A DNA stretch of 64,000 bases. Source: Leptasterias polaris. Taxonomy: Eukaryota; Echinodermata; Asteroidea; Forcipulatida; Asteriidae. The position numbers were made by a program, and so were the translations under genes. The notes under the pieces were generated by a model. That model had not been told where the DNA came from. It worked only from the letters and a program-made list of their open reading frames with translations, and did no database searches. Location of the stretch: positions 5,146,001 through 5,210,000 of the forward strand of contig JAZGTN010000047.1 in NCBI GenBank assembly GCA_037783415.1, in the 5' to 3' direction. Below, in pieces: positions 20,301-37,261 of this stretch (positions are counted from its first letter, which is position 1; each line of letters begins with the position of its first letter).

Positions 20301-20598
20301 TGCTTCAACTCCATACAATTGGGCACTGTTATAAACTTTCACAAAACCAATGACAAAGGTAAACCATTTACTTTAATTTTTTGTTTTATCGTTACTTCAA
20401 TAAAACGGGGTCACACAGTTAATTGATAATTTAAAAACAATTATCGGTTGCGTCTTAATTTTCTTTTTCTGATAAAAACCAGAAGATGAGAATCAATTCC
20501 ATGAAAATATATTAACTAGGGGGCCTACCTGTATGTATCACTTGTAGAATTGAAGCCAGAATAATCAGCGTCAACAATAACAATTTTGGGATTTTCAT
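2125..20598 (-). CDS. Cadherin-repeat protein, 26 exons, 3' end missing
   Basis: A secreted or single-pass cell-surface adhesion protein of the cadherin superfamily. I assembled 26 minus-strand exons by frame and GT-AG sites; their phases agree across every junction and give about 1,180 residues. It begins with a signal peptide, then a short Cys-rich stretch, then ten cadherin (EC) repeats and the start of an eleventh. Linkers NDNEAVF, NDNSPIF, DVNDNPPVF, DINDNSPEF and DVNDNAPEF are canonical Ca-binding DxNDN sites; others are degenerate. No membrane segment or cytoplasmic tail is seen, so the 3' exons must lie left of 2125, where the window holds only repeats, or off the window. I cannot name the subfamily; Dachsous, CDH23-like and orphan cadherins all remain possible. 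No C-terminal EGF or laminin G modules were seen. Confidence 0.9.
2788..2954 (-). CDS. Cadherin exon 25: EC10
   Basis: Encodes LEADDTDDVSIDQVTGNLSL ... YNILVEAYNVSD ... LTIRMYSR. Acceptor 'ctttaag', donor GTATGT, phase 0 out. Confidence 0.87.
3368..3676 (-). CDS. Cadherin exon 24: EC9-EC10, degenerate linker
   Basis: Longest exon, 309 bp. Encodes GGCLVFLKSKLELSSE, YILYIEVRNPDSPELK, then RVFYGALPCFEIV where a DxNDNxPxF linker would be expected, and the first half of EC10. Acceptor 'actatag', donor GTGACT. Confidence 0.86.
3792..3891 (-). CDS. Cadherin exon 23: EC9
   Basis: Encodes IASLFVIDRDKEPNYFNF ... NLFFVSPTG. VIDRDKEPN matches the DxDxxxN Ca element. Acceptor 'tttccag', donor GTATGA. 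Confidence 0.88.
4488..4625 (-). CDS. Cadherin exon 22: EC8-EC9 boundary
   Basis: Encodes ASNPGFPEVNNTLNVTVTL, linker LDVNDNAPEF and EEDIALETSTTFDL. I place the donor at GTAGGT because it gives phase 0 and a good EC9 start when joined to exon 23; the frame stays open beyond it. Confidence 0.88.
4849..4888 (+). repeat. Degenerate hammerhead-like motif, cadherin intron
   Basis: 'gactc...gggtc' can form a 5-bp stem (one G-T pair) and is followed by caaacgtc, one base off the hammerhead GAAA-CGUC. The other core box is damaged (cttcaaga instead of CUGANGA). Likely a decayed copy of a ribozyme-bearing retroelement. Confidence 0.35.
5027..5127 (-). CDS. Cadherin exon 21: EC8
   Basis: Encodes FGIKVADDGDGYQLF and NGTLDRETRELYEMTIV. 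LDRET is the conserved LDxE/DRE motif. Acceptor 'atttcag', donor GTGAGT. Confidence 0.92.
5560..5743 (-). CDS. Cadherin exon 20: EC7-EC8 boundary
   Basis: Encodes VTVMITDINDNSPEF, then the EC8 opening LEVTENAVIGTLV ... TDADQPGTN. Acceptor 'ttccag', donor GTAGGA, phase 1 out. Confidence 0.94.
5870..5971 (-). CDS. Cadherin exon 19: EC7
   Basis: Encodes TGEIIADGTFDRETEEE ... VVMATDGKF. The TG-x-I and DRE motifs join exon 18 as F-Q-L-L-D-S-K-TGEI. Acceptor 'atttcag', donor GTAAGG. Confidence 0.93.
6469..6558 (-). CDS. Cadherin exon 18: EC7
   Basis: Encodes VTVTDKDSDANITFSLK ... RFQLLDSK. TDKDSDANI is the DxDSGxN-type Ca site. Acceptor 'accaccag', donor GTAAAT, phase 0. Confidence 0.9.
7122..7244 (-). 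CDS. Cadherin exon 17: EC6-EC7 boundary
   Basis: Encodes DVSVNVTITVTDVNDNPPVF, a canonical linker, then the EC7 opening YLWVLPEGEPVNGKAFE. Acceptor 'acgacag', donor GTCAGA. Confidence 0.93.
7579..7675 (-). CDS. Cadherin exon 16: EC6
   Basis: Encodes GGLFVVGELDVDN ... LEYTLVVTVSDGMN, the G-x-L-x-V and Y-x-L-x-V-x-x-SDG segment. Acceptor 'cattcag', donor GTAAGT. Confidence 0.92.
7800..8032 (-). repeat. tRNA-derived SINE in a cadherin intron
   Basis: Read on the minus strand, a tRNA-like head at 8032-7970 has an A-box-like ggttggcgcagtgatcgcc and a B-box ggtttgaatcc. It is followed by a body containing 'gggattgggttttcagtccc'. Family not identified. Confidence 0.65.
8197..8273 (-). CDS. Cadherin exon 15: EC6
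   Basis: Encodes ASDADASDVLQYSMLTE ... FEINN. ASDAD is the DxD Ca-binding element of the repeat. Donor GTAAGT; two bases of a codon are completed by exon 16. Confidence 0.9.
8451..8577 (-). CDS. Cadherin exon 14: EC5-EC6 boundary
   Basis: Encodes FSFAYVYVTVNDSNDNSPIF then YEVEIPESG. DSNDNSPIF is a Ca-binding linker. Acceptor 'atttcag', donor GTATGT. Confidence 0.92.
8676..8872 (-). CDS. Cadherin exon 13: EC5
   Basis: Encodes VSASSLGMPNKISYFLKSA ... FFEVGRTSGKIFL ... EVDAERVESFILFIEALD. Acceptor 'ttaacag', donor GTAATT. Separated from exon 12 by a 2.5-kb intron that holds a LINE and two SINE copies. Confidence 0.9.
8985..9130 (-). repeat. tRNA-derived SINE, family 1, copy 1
   Basis: Minus strand: head with A box tggtctagtggtaagac and a perfect B box gggttcgaatccc at about 9120-9060, then a body with 'aggactcggg' and 'aaagtactga'. 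The same head and body occur on the plus strand at 11153. The anticodon region is not a convincing functional tRNA. Confidence 0.75.
9424..11152 (-). mobile_element. 5'-truncated LINE of the Jockey/CR1 group, intact reverse transcriptase
   Basis: An uninterrupted reading frame from about 11150 to 9899 encodes a non-LTR reverse transcriptase: QFGFR, LDFSKAFDTLDHDIL, GVPQGSILGPLLFLLYIND and the catalytic FADD box, then LGIFIDNKLSW and a C-terminal WNSLVP block. There is no endonuclease; the 5' end is cut at 11152 where a SINE begins. The 3' untranslated part (9424-9898) ends at the right-hand tail as repeated tgaac. It sits in cadherin intron 12, antisense to nothing (same strand as the gene). 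Lack of stops in 400 codons suggests recent insertion. Confidence 0.88.
11153..11290 (+). repeat. tRNA-derived SINE, family 1, copy 2
   Basis: Plus strand: ggtggtctattggtaagac (A box) and gtcggttcgattcccac (B box), followed by 'caggacttgggaaagtactga', matching the body of the copy at 8985-9130. It abuts the truncated 5' end of the LINE. Confidence 0.72.
11370..11510 (-). CDS. Cadherin exon 12: EC4-EC5 boundary, degenerate linker
   Basis: Encodes VAVSADNCTAEQALVDITV, linker QSLAPRF in place of DxNDNxPxF, then YDTEITEGS, the start of EC5. Acceptor 'actaaaag', donor GTAAGT. Confidence 0.85.
11805..12165 (+). repeat. Dispersed 370-bp repeat, copy 1
   Basis: Shares ordered blocks with the reverse complement of 54488-54880: 'gagaacttgtc', 'tatttattctactgcc', 'ggagtagatt', 'aggaaatcggc', 'ggagactgaagagtgt', 'tttataggg' and 'gattgg'. 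No coding potential seen. Family unknown. Confidence 0.75.
12240..12386 (-). CDS. Cadherin exon 11: EC4
   Basis: Encodes TFSGNLTLHDLDQHPFRLA ... INQTYNLK, phase 0 on both sides; acceptor 'ttttcag', donor GTATGT. Several NxT/S glycosylation sequons. Repeat sequence begins within a few bases of its donor. Confidence 0.87.
12770..13086 (-). repeat. tRNA-derived SINE, family 2, copy 1
   Basis: Minus strand head gtggccgagcagtcaagtgc resembles the 5' half of a Ser/Leu tRNA. The body contains 'gacacttgtgtccttaagca' and 'ggacctacatctt' (plus-strand reading). The second copy at 53150-53395 shares the body in the same order. Confidence 0.72.
13213..13401 (-). CDS. Cadherin exon 10: EC3-EC4 boundary, degenerate linker
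   Basis: Encodes ARQVDDDQRSARTTLTLTI, linker SDIDTSCPGFEV (no NDN) and the first half of EC4 to VTDNDA. Acceptor 'tttttag', donor GTAATT, phase 0. Confidence 0.85.
14130..14239 (-). CDS. Cadherin exon 9: EC3
   Basis: Joined to exon 8 it reads FSITN-IMGDCQADSLEINAV, then TGIMRVNDTRLKAGE, a typical 'F-x-I-N-x-x-T-G-x-I' stretch. Donor GTACAG, phase 0 out. Confidence 0.85.
14487..14703 (-). CDS. Cadherin exon 8: EC2-EC3 boundary
   Basis: Encodes DAQEGTFKDKVSS, the linker VEDLDDKNPVF and the opening of EC3 (YAATIEEGT...). Acceptor 'atttcag', donor GTATTT, leaving in phase 1. Confidence 0.88.
14914..15051 (-). CDS. Cadherin exon 7: EC2
   Basis: Encodes AVPFEVNALDDSFSADGKI ... FERVRKYNLTLAVT, the G-I/L-x-x-x-DFE and Y-x-L-x-V-x-D portion of the repeat. 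Phase 0 on both sides; acceptor 'gtttcag', donor GTAAGT. Confidence 0.88.
15264..15301 (-). other. 38-bp cryptic or poison microexon candidate
   Basis: Has a strong acceptor (cattttcag) and donor (GAACAA|GTAAGTATG). In its own frame it reads NATRGVLPLLEQ, plausible cadherin sequence, but exon 6 ends in phase 0 and the first in-phase triplet here is TGA. Inclusion would truncate the protein; skipping keeps the frame. Confidence 0.4.
15533..15631 (-). CDS. Cadherin exon 6: EC2
   Basis: Encodes LARPGVVLDFGG ... DMDRLRNKLTYNLITED, 33 residues in phase 0. Acceptor 'tccacag', donor GTAAGA. Joins exon 7 directly in frame. Confidence 0.85.
15847..15883. repeat. 10-bp tandem repeat, 3.5 units
   Basis: Unit accacgaatt repeated exactly three times plus a partial fourth. 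Confidence 0.9.
16126..16224 (-). CDS. Cadherin exon 5: end of EC1 and start of EC2
   Basis: Encodes LTLIVSAININDNEAVF then YEATIPE. NINDNEAVF is the EC1-EC2 Ca-binding linker. Acceptor 'gatcag', donor GTAGGG, phase 0 on both sides. Confidence 0.85.
17061..17132 (-). CDS. Cadherin exon 4: EC1, middle
   Basis: Encodes TDPSGKPQRELGVIEFS..., 24 residues, phase 0 on both sides; donor GTAAGT. PDMD-TDPSG across the exon 3/4 junction fits the early A/D-rich part of a cadherin repeat. Confidence 0.8.
17507..17546. repeat. Hairpin, 18-bp stem with 4-nt loop
   Basis: tgaggttcgatccgctat pairs with 17529-17546 with one mismatch; loop cgtc. Weaker flanking symmetry (gtcgac at both ends, about 17488 and 17572) suggests a small palindromic element of about 95 bp. 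Confidence 0.75.
17683..17858. mobile_element. MITE, 176 bp
   Basis: Perfect 19-bp terminal inverted repeats, tccataaggtttatcgcga at 17683-17701 and its reverse complement at 17840-17858. No coding capacity; no clear target duplication. Confidence 0.8.
18410..18715. repeat. Dispersed repeat shared with 35565-35860
   Basis: Blocks in the same order at both sites: 'gtagggtcata', 'aaagtcac', 'gaaagtttcag', 'gctgtcacgg' or 'actgtcacgg', 'gcatctctgg', 'cggacacca', 'ctgagaaac'. The right end carries an imperfect palindrome around gattcatggcatgaatc. A decayed interspersed element. Confidence 0.7.
18975..19111 (-). CDS. Cadherin exon 3: EC1, first half
   Basis: Acceptor 'gcatag', donor GTAAGT. Encodes RVYTAEVDSGLITSE ... 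GEIPDMD, with three further Cys. Leaves in phase 0. Confidence 0.8.
19594..19668 (-). CDS. Cadherin exon 2: Cys-rich N terminus
   Basis: Acceptor 'catttag', donor GTAAAC. Encodes CVFQCSSVACGQYD and a short linker; three cysteines right after the predicted signal cleavage site. Enters with two bases of a split codon and leaves in phase 1. Confidence 0.8.
19730..20009. repeat. (AAAT/AAAC)n microsatellite
   Basis: About 280 bp of caaa, taaa and variant 4-mers. It produces long Phe/Leu/Cys/Val-rich reading frames on the minus strand that are not genes. Confidence 0.95.
20529..20598 (-). CDS. Cadherin exon 1: signal peptide
   Basis: ATG at 20598 opens a 23-residue leader, M-KIPKLLLLTLIILAS..., then donor GTAGGC (phase 1). 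An ATG ten bases upstream lies in another frame and overlaps this start, and an ATG-TGA minimal uORF sits further upstream; both could dampen translation. I chose this ATG because only its frame gives a hydrophobic leader that joins exon 2. Confidence 0.85.
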
Positions 20599-20995
20599 TT
20601 TTCATTTGCAAACGAAAAACTTTACGCAGAGACGTCTTCACATCGGCGTACCCTGTGGCGGATAAAATACCACTTTTCAAATCTAGTGCTTTTTCATTAT
20701 GATATTACACAAGATTGTAAAATTAGATTTTAGCAAATTCTACTTTTTAAAATGAGTCTATAATTATTCCATGATTACTATAATTATTCCTTTTCATTGC
20801 GGATTTATAGTCTTATGACTAAAAACCTTTCGGTTTACAATGACAAAAATTACGCAAAGTAACATTAGGCACGACTGCCATGATACAAACCACCAACTCG
20901 ATCTAGCCTACACCAAAACAACGCATTTATCATACTAATACGTTCTGATTGTGGTTTCTTCCAAAATATCAGAATGTAGACACTTTTATTTTTAA

Positions 20996-21250
20996 AGGAA
21001 GGGTACCTTTGGTAATTACAATATGTTGAGAAACAATTCCCTTCTAATGAATGTGGTTTAAGAGAGAGGGTTTCAAAAAAAATATCAATCCGAGAAACGT
21101 TTCTGCATGAAACGTGTCTCAGATTGTGTATTCCAATTACGGATTGTTCTTCTCTATACGGATTGTTCTTCCCGTGTGTACACGCTCCAGGATTTTCGGC
21201 GATATCTCAAAAACGCTACCACCCTTTGAAACCATTGGTATACTTTGCCT
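20996..21250. mobile_element. TTAA-type MITE, family shared with 45095-45445
   Basis: Starts after ttaa with aggaagggtacctttgg; the right end reads back as aggcaaagtataccaatgg. Internal blocks 'gagaaacgtt', 'cagattgtgta' and 'gatatctcaaaaacgc' match the 45-kb copy. Confidence 0.65.
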
Positions 21251-22123
21251 ATAAAGTCATTCATTTTGTTTTACAATATTGGTCCTAACGTTAAAACAAT
21301 GCTGTTCCAATACTTACGTATTTTAATGCTAACTCCAGATTTGGTTTGCCATCAACGAATTGTTGAATAAAACAGGAGTACGGTATGCAATGCTGTCATG
21401 CGTTGTATTTACATTTCTACCTGCGTCTGAGGCGGGTCCAATGTCGCTAGCCCTGGAACAAACACCGGTTATTTACTCAGTGTCGTTTATGAACACGGAT
21501 CCCGTGATAAAATGATCAGAACAACTGATAAATATTGGAAGTTGACCCTCTTGTTCTGGTGTTTCAGAATACACCCATGCATCATGGTATTGAAGGTTTA
21601 GTTTAAAGAGGTTTTCATAAAATACCGTCACAAGTTTCTGTAACAATTTGTACACTGCAAACAAATCTTTAAAAGAAAACACCACAAAGACTGAAAATAC
21701 TTTATTCACCTTTTTAAATGATACAAGTAAAACATATGAGTAACCAGGTCAAAGTTAATATTCTTCCACTTCTTATTAACTAATCCTATATTCAATAGAA
21801 ACATTATTACAAGTTACATACGGATTTCATAATAAAAATATTAATATAACAAATAGATAAAGAAGAAAGACAAAAAACGTTATCAGAAATGAGACAGACC
21901 AAATTAATGATGATAAAGAACTCAAATTGGCTACCTTCAAGCTTCTTGAACTAAGGTTGGATATCAACTTGAAGACTTTTTTTCGATTGTAAATATGTTT
22001 ATCTTTTACTCTTTTGACAGTTTCCTAATGGGGTATCCCTCCTAACTCTTCACATTTTGGGTTCTTTTCTGATAATATTCGGCTTTTAGCAACATTTTAC
22101 CCCAAAGAGAAAGATACCTTTAA

Positions 22124-22482
22124 AGGCACTGAACACGTTTTGTAATTGTCAAAAGACCAGTATTCTCACTTGGTGTATCCCAACATAATATGCATAAAAT
22201 AACAAGCCTGTGAAAATTTGGGCTCAATTGTCATTGAAGTTGCAAGAAAATGATGAAATAAAAAACACCCTTGTTGTACAAATTAGTGTGCTTTCAGATA
22301 GGAATAAAAGGCTTCTGGCCAGAAGTCTTTTATTATTTTAGTGAGAAATTACCTCTTTCTCAAAAACTACGTTACTTCAGAGGGAGTCGTTTTTCACAAT
22401 GTTTTATACTATCAACAGCTCTCCGTTGCTCGTTATCAAGTAAGTTTTTATGCTGAGTAATTACCAAACGTGTACAGTGCCT
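22124..22482. mobile_element. TTAA-target MITE beginning AGGCACTG, 359 bp
   Basis: Terminal inverted repeats aggcactgaacacgttt and (reverse complement) aggcactgtacacgttt differ at one base. TTAA flanks both ends (22120-22123, 22483-22486). No coding capacity. Resembles repeats I associate with echinoderm genomes. Confidence 0.88.
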
Positions 22483-22879
22483 TTAAATGGTGTTGTTCGC
22501 ATACCTGAATTTTAAATGCTATGTGATATCATGCAACCGGTGTGCAATTTGGGCCGTGTGAGGTCTTTTATTGCACATGCGATCTGTTTGTTTATATATT
22601 CGGTTCGTGTTTCTAATTCAATATACTAAGGAAGGTTCAAAGTATAATGGTACGTTTTGGTTGTTTTTATATTAGGTTGGATAATAAACCTGCTGCCTAT
22701 AGACCCATCCATGACGTCAGACGCGGCTATAGCGTCTGTAGGCTGGTCCCCTGTCTTACATGCCCAATGATTTCAGTGGATAAACTTATAAGACGTATGT
22801 TTGCCAGCTACACCAGTAGTTAATAACTGTACTTTCGATCTTCTGCTTTATAGTCTGCCATTTTGGGAGTCAATTTCAG

Positions 22880-23037
22880 GCCTTTTCGAAACCATGGCAT
22901 GGGCTTGTGGGCTTGTGGGCTTGGGCTTATGGCTCCTTTTAGCTAGTATTTAGAAAACGTGCGCTTTCACGGAGCAAGCTTCAATAATGCGGACACAGAC
23001 CCCAAGCCCAGCAAGCCCAAAGTGGTTTCGAAAAGGC
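22880..23037. mobile_element. Short inverted-repeat element, 158 bp
   Basis: gccttttcgaaacca at 22880-22894 pairs with 23023-23037. The next segments also pair (gggctt ... aagccc), and the centre contains 'gggcttgt' repeated. MITE-like; no target duplication recognised. Confidence 0.7.
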
Positions 23038-23297
23038 TATAGATAGTTCCCAGTAGACGCCATCTTTACGGGTAAATCGCATTTTGGCTTGCAGGCGCGT
23101 CAATCGCTCAAATTATTAACGCAGCCACGTCGTTTACTAACCAATCACGCAATGAGTTTTATGAAATGTGCGCGTGCTCGCACGCCGTTCTCACGCGTAA
23201 CGCATGTGTAACGCATGTTCCAAATTGCCCGTAAAGATGGCCGATTTACGTCATATTATTGCAACCTATCTATTGTTATCTATTGTTTGGGCCTTCA

Positions 23298-23640
23298 GTG
23301 GCCCAAAAAGGTATCAAATAAGGTGCTCTATGAAAAAACCAACGAGAAACCTTGGAGTGTCATAATCGCAAAAAGACGCCTGAGATGGACAGGCCATCTC
23401 CTGAGACTACCTGATGAAACACCAGCCAAGCAAGCGCTTATGGAGTGTATACGTCATCACAAGCTGCCAAGGGGCGGTCAAAGAACAACATGGCTGAAAA
23501 GAATAAATGAAGACCTGAAAGCCACGGACCTAAACATCAAGAACCGAAATACCTGGCACTTGGCAGCTGATAGAGTACAGTGGAGGAAACTTACAGAGTG
23601 CGCAATGTCAGATGCACTTGACGAAAGCGCTTAGATGATG
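23298..23640 (+). mobile_element. LINE fragment, C-terminal tail only
   Basis: An open frame ends at 23634 and reads RRLRWTGHLLRLPDE ... RTTWLKRINEDL ... AADRVQWRKLTE, the typical C-terminal region of RTE-like and related non-LTR elements. It is followed at once by a tgatgatgatga tail, a microsatellite end common in such elements. Nothing upstream of the tail region remains. Confidence 0.8.
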
Positions 23641-23714
23641 ATGATTGTTAGGGCAGGCGCGCGCTAGGGTGTTGCTGTACTTCGAAGCATCTGACGCAGA
23701 GACACAGCCGTATA

Positions 23715-23896
23715 GACCCATTGCATATGACGTCATCATCTACACGCGCGTCATTTTGCGTGTCAAAACGTGCACAAAAGAATGGTACACGTGTTTACAA
23801 GCGCATTGTGCGTAAACACGTGTACCATCCTTTTGTGCACGTTTTGACACCCAAAATGACACGCATGTATGCGCGCTGCGCGTTGTGCAATGGGTC
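23715..23896. mobile_element. Fold-back MITE, 182 bp, arms of about 80 bp
   Basis: Almost the whole element is one inverted repeat: gacccattgc ends, and inner arms gtcaaaacgtgcacaaaag / ggtacacgtgttta pair with 23820-23860 around a short loop. Imperfect only near the outer third. Confidence 0.88.
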
Positions 23897-23899
23897 AAT

Positions 23900-25221
23900 A
23901 TAATGTAGCCGTACACACGGTGAATTTGGCCGTCCAAAAAATGGCACAACCAACAAAAATATCGTTGGTTATGACGTCAGGTGAATTGGGTTAATAATTA
24001 TTGAAATAATTGTTGACCATTTCGTATAAACTGCACTTAATTAATTAACCTGTCATGCTAAATAATAAAGACGATTAAGACTTTATTTCATCAAGTTTTT
24101 AATTTAACTAAGTACCTTGGACCAACCCAAGGAAGATAAATCAAAAACAAACACTCGGTTTAGTTCGTAAAGGTATTATACAGGATTGGCAAGGATCAAA
24201 ACATTCTTGTTTAATTTTAGTCTGAATGCTCACTGATTATGAAGTTCACACCAGAACAATTTTTCTGTGAAATATTATTTCCCTCTGAAATGAGGTAATA
24301 TATATTCGAGAACAACGTAACCTTATTAACCCTGGGACCCGAGTATACCAATACTTAAAAATGGAATCATCTGATTTCGGTAAATATACCAAAATTAAGG
24401 CCAATGTGTTTGATAAGAATTATGCCTATGCATTGTTTTTCATTACTTTCTCCTGACTCATACAACTGATTAAACCTAAATTTCCACAGGTTTGTTATTT
24501 CATGTCATGGATTACATCAAACATGAAAAACTGTCTGCGACTCATGTTGTTAGCTCTACCAATGTATAATACTTAAAAAATTGCATAAAACATTTTGGGC
24601 ATAGGTCTAGATGAAAATCAAGCTAACTTGGCACTTATTATAAATACATTCTTTTCCTTTTGGCATGGTCAAGGCGTGGTTGGACTTTGAAGCGTAGAGC
24701 TCCTCTCTTATCTTAGATATACTGTCCCCCATGTTATTACTTATTAGACACGACCACAGACTTTTCCCAAGTCTAATCCCAAGCTGGAGCCAGCCGGAGG
24801 AGACAAGCCGAGGTTTGGGAAAAGGCCCCGGATGACTACACGCTCAGGGTGCTGCTCAACATTTCCCAGAATAAAAACTATGACTCATCCATATTGGCCA
24901 TAGGCCTACCTCAAACAATCCTCACAAGTTGTCTGACAAATTTTAAATAAAGGATGTGACAGCTTCCGGAACAACTCTTGCACCAAATAATGATAGGTTT
25001 GGGTTAAAGGGAAATTTCATTTTGCGATCAAACTGAAAATGTCGAGCTCCACTTTTTAATCATCGAAACAAAGTGGAGAAGATTGTCAATGGAAGCTATC
25101 TTGATCATGTTGATCAACCTTTCCATTTGGGGAGGAACGGGCCCCCCGGGTCAATAGTCTTGTCAAACCCCTGAAGTAGACCATGGAGGTAGAGTAGACA
25201 CGTAGCTTAGTTAGTCGCCTT
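23900..25221. other. Intergenic, no feature recognised
   Basis: AT-rich sequence upstream of the sulfotransferase. No exon, RNA gene or clear repeat could be supported. Promoter elements were not identified. Confidence 0.5.
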
Positions 25222-26547
25222 ATGTTGTCTCGGGAGCCCCGTGCAGACAACATCAAACTTTTGACAGAAAAGGTCAAGTTTTCACTAGTAGCAACCATGC
25301 CGAATAATCGAGGCTCTTTCTTCCTCGGGTTCGCTCTGTCGTCTGCGCTTTGGATTCTCCTCGGAACATTATTCCTGCACTCCAGTTTGACATTTCGTCC
25401 AACTTTCTTGAACAGGGTCCGTCACTGTCAACCGAATTCACTTTTCCTTCTAGATTCTAAATCTAGAATAGCCTGTGCAGGTACTGACTCTATTGGAGGG
25501 AACAACTGTGCTTCGCAAACGCCTCCAAACGGAAAAACTTGCATTCTGCTGTTGGCCAGTTTACGGACAGGGTCGTCTTTCGTTGGTGAACTCTTGGCTA
25601 ACAATCGAGATGTTTTTTATCTCTTCGAACCGGGAATGGATCTTTCAAGGCGTCTTGACCACATCAGGGGAGGAAGGCAACTTATAGAGAACGTTCTTCT
25701 GAGAATGATTCAAGATCTGTTCCGGTGTGATTTCACAAACCTCCATTTTTATCTCCGGTGGCTCTCAAAGTTGCCGAATGAGAAACTTTTTAAAATGGCG
25801 CCAAGACTGTATGAATACTGCCAGGAACATTTTCATCAAGGAGCCTGCACAATAACTGAAAATATTGCAAGAGTTGTTTGTCAAGCCAGCAGGTATATCG
25901 CCATCAAAACAATACGCATCTCGGATCTCAGTCTGGTGCTTCCCATCGCTGAGCGAAACGCACTCAATCTGCGGGTGGTGCACTTGGTGCGAGATCCACG
26001 TCCCATGATTGCGTCACGCTTCTTCGTCTTGACTCACCAACGTTTATCTTTGACCTTCACCAACAAATCTCGAATCCTCCCAAACAGATCCCAGGAATTT
26101 CTATCTATCTACTGCAAGTACCACTGGCAGAACTTCGAGCTTGGATCGCGTAACCCAACACTGAAACAAAACTATATGTTCGTACGGTACGAAGACGCAG
26201 CTGTGGACCCATTATCGGCTGTAAAGAGACTATACACATTTATTAATAAAACTGAAGCGCCGCCAGCGTCGGTGCTTGAATGGATTGAGCTTAACACAAA
26301 GTCTGGCAACGAGAAGGGGTTATTTTCCACCTCGCGAAACTCCACAGCAGTGTACCAACAGTGGCGACGCACTTTGCCCTTTCGCCTCGCCAAGGAGATA
26401 GAGGGCGTTGGACAATGCCATGACATGATGATACGGATGGGCTACCTCCCAGTGGAGGATGTCGTCCATCTCAGAAATATGTCTACCCCTCTTACCGGAG
26501 CTGCAGCAACTATAAATGATCAAAAACATTCTTGGTTGTGGTTTTGA
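25222..26547 (+). CDS. Carbohydrate 6-O-sulfotransferase, Golgi type II membrane protein
   Basis: Transfers sulfate from PAPS to a hydroxyl on sugar chains (Gal/GlcNAc/GalNAc 6-O type, as in CHST1-7). The single uninterrupted frame has a hydrophobic anchor at residues 32-53 after a short basic N terminus. The 5'-phosphosulfate loop is SLRTGSSFVGELL (RTGSSF at 115-120) and the 3'-phosphate loop is VVHLVRDPRPMIASR (RDPR at 257-260, Ser265), both hallmarks of this family. Several NxS/T sites follow. There are two possible starts: Met1 (25222) and Met26 (25297, context caaccATGc). Met26 puts only a few residues before the anchor, as usual in type II Golgi enzymes, and gives about 416 aa, so I prefer it. 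An intronless reading frame is usual for many CHST genes. Exact acceptor sugar is not predictable here. Confidence 0.93.
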   Translation: MLSREPRADNIKLLTEKVKFSLVATMPNNRGSFFLGFALSSALWILLGTLFLHSSLTFRPTFLNRVRHCQPNSLFLLDSKSRIACAGTDSIGGNNCASQTPPNGKTCILLLASLRTGSSFVGELLANNRDVFYLFEPGMDLSRRLDHIRGGRQLIENVLLRMIQDLFRCDFTNLHFYLRWLSKLPNEKLFKMAPRLYEYCQEHFHQGACTITENIARVVCQASRYIAIKTIRISDLSLVLPIAERNALNLRVVHLVRDPRPMIASRFFVLTHQRLSLTFTNKSRILPNRSQEFLSIYCKYHWQNFELGSRNPTLKQNYMFVRYEDAAVDPLSAVKRLYTFINKTEAPPASVLEWIELNTKSGNEKGLFSTSRNSTAVYQQWRRTLPFRLAKEIEGVGQCHDMMIRMGYLPVEDVVHLRNMSTPLTGAAATINDQKHSWLWF

Positions 26548-27802
26548 CAACGTCCATAACTTGTACGGTTTGATCTGCTTGCCCCTTGCAGCTTGCGAAT
26601 GGAATTCTATTGTAACATGTCATTTGAAAAAATTAAGGGGCACCAAGGCAAAGACCCATGGCAATCAAAGCCAAGATTTGGGGCCAATTCGGTCCAGACA
26701 TCAGCTGTAGGCCCGATCCGAAAAATGAGGGTTTTTTGTTTTATAAGTCCTTCGATTATAAATGGGTTGGTTGTCGGACAGTGGGGTTCATACCCGCAAC
26801 AACCACAGCCTTTTTGTTGAAAAATCCTGATCCTGTGCCAGACTAAGAAGAGGATAACCGTCGAAACAAGCGCAATTTACAACAATTACCGTCCCAGCCG
26901 GCCGCGCCTGTCCTAATAATACCCTTATTACTATGCGCGCCGTGAGAAAGAACGCCCTCTGTTGCAGACCGCTATATTCAGTGACGTCATGGAAACATGA
27001 CTGCTGATACGTTTCTCATGAATATTTACATATGGATTACTCAGCGGTTCGCGGAATCACATTTTTCGATACCATAAACCGATATTTCGACAAAGAAATA
27101 CCGCGACAACTAAGTTCAAGTCTTCTCTAAAAATACGTAATGACATTTGACTAACAAAAATAAAAACAAAGTAACGATGATTTGTAAATGTTCATACAAA
27201 TTCATGTTGTTAAAAGAGATAATAAAAGCCTGCGATTATTTATTTTTTTGTAATCATCTGATGGTTGTAATTTTAACAAAATGTAACAGTTTTGTATTTT
27301 AAATTTAATACCAAAGCAGACGAAGCTAGTCATTCAAACTGATTATTTTGAAAACTCGTACTGTTCTTGGATTCTGTTATCTCATAATATACAATTTAAC
27401 ATCTTACGTGTGTAATTTATCATCTTAAATTAATTATTTGTTTATATATATATAATAAGAAACTATGTTAATGCAGAATATGTACATGGAAAATAAATGT
27501 TTGAAAAGTCATATTTTTGTTTGTTTGAGAAGTTTGATCATTGATCAATCAATGATCTTTGTGTATTTGAGAAAAGGTTGCCCGTGCTTCGGGATTTTGA
27601 ACACGTGCATGCGTCGATACTTTTTTGCTAAATTCTTTTTTTTCGCCAAGGTATGACGAAACCGGTTAATCGATTCTTAATTCGACAGAGGCATGCAAAA
27701 ACTGTGCAAAACGAGCAAAAGACAACCAGAGAAGGAAGTTGAAATCACCATTGTTCCAACCCATTAGATACTTCTACACAAATATACATACATTCAACAG
27801 AT
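26548..27802. other. Intergenic region between sulfotransferase and UBE2D
   Basis: Contains the presumed 3' untranslated part of the sulfotransferase and the 5' region of the UBE2D gene. 'attcaacag' just before the UBE2D ATG looks like an acceptor, so a 5'-UTR intron is possible. No other feature recognised. Confidence 0.45.
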
Positions 27803-37261
<9,459 letters not shown>

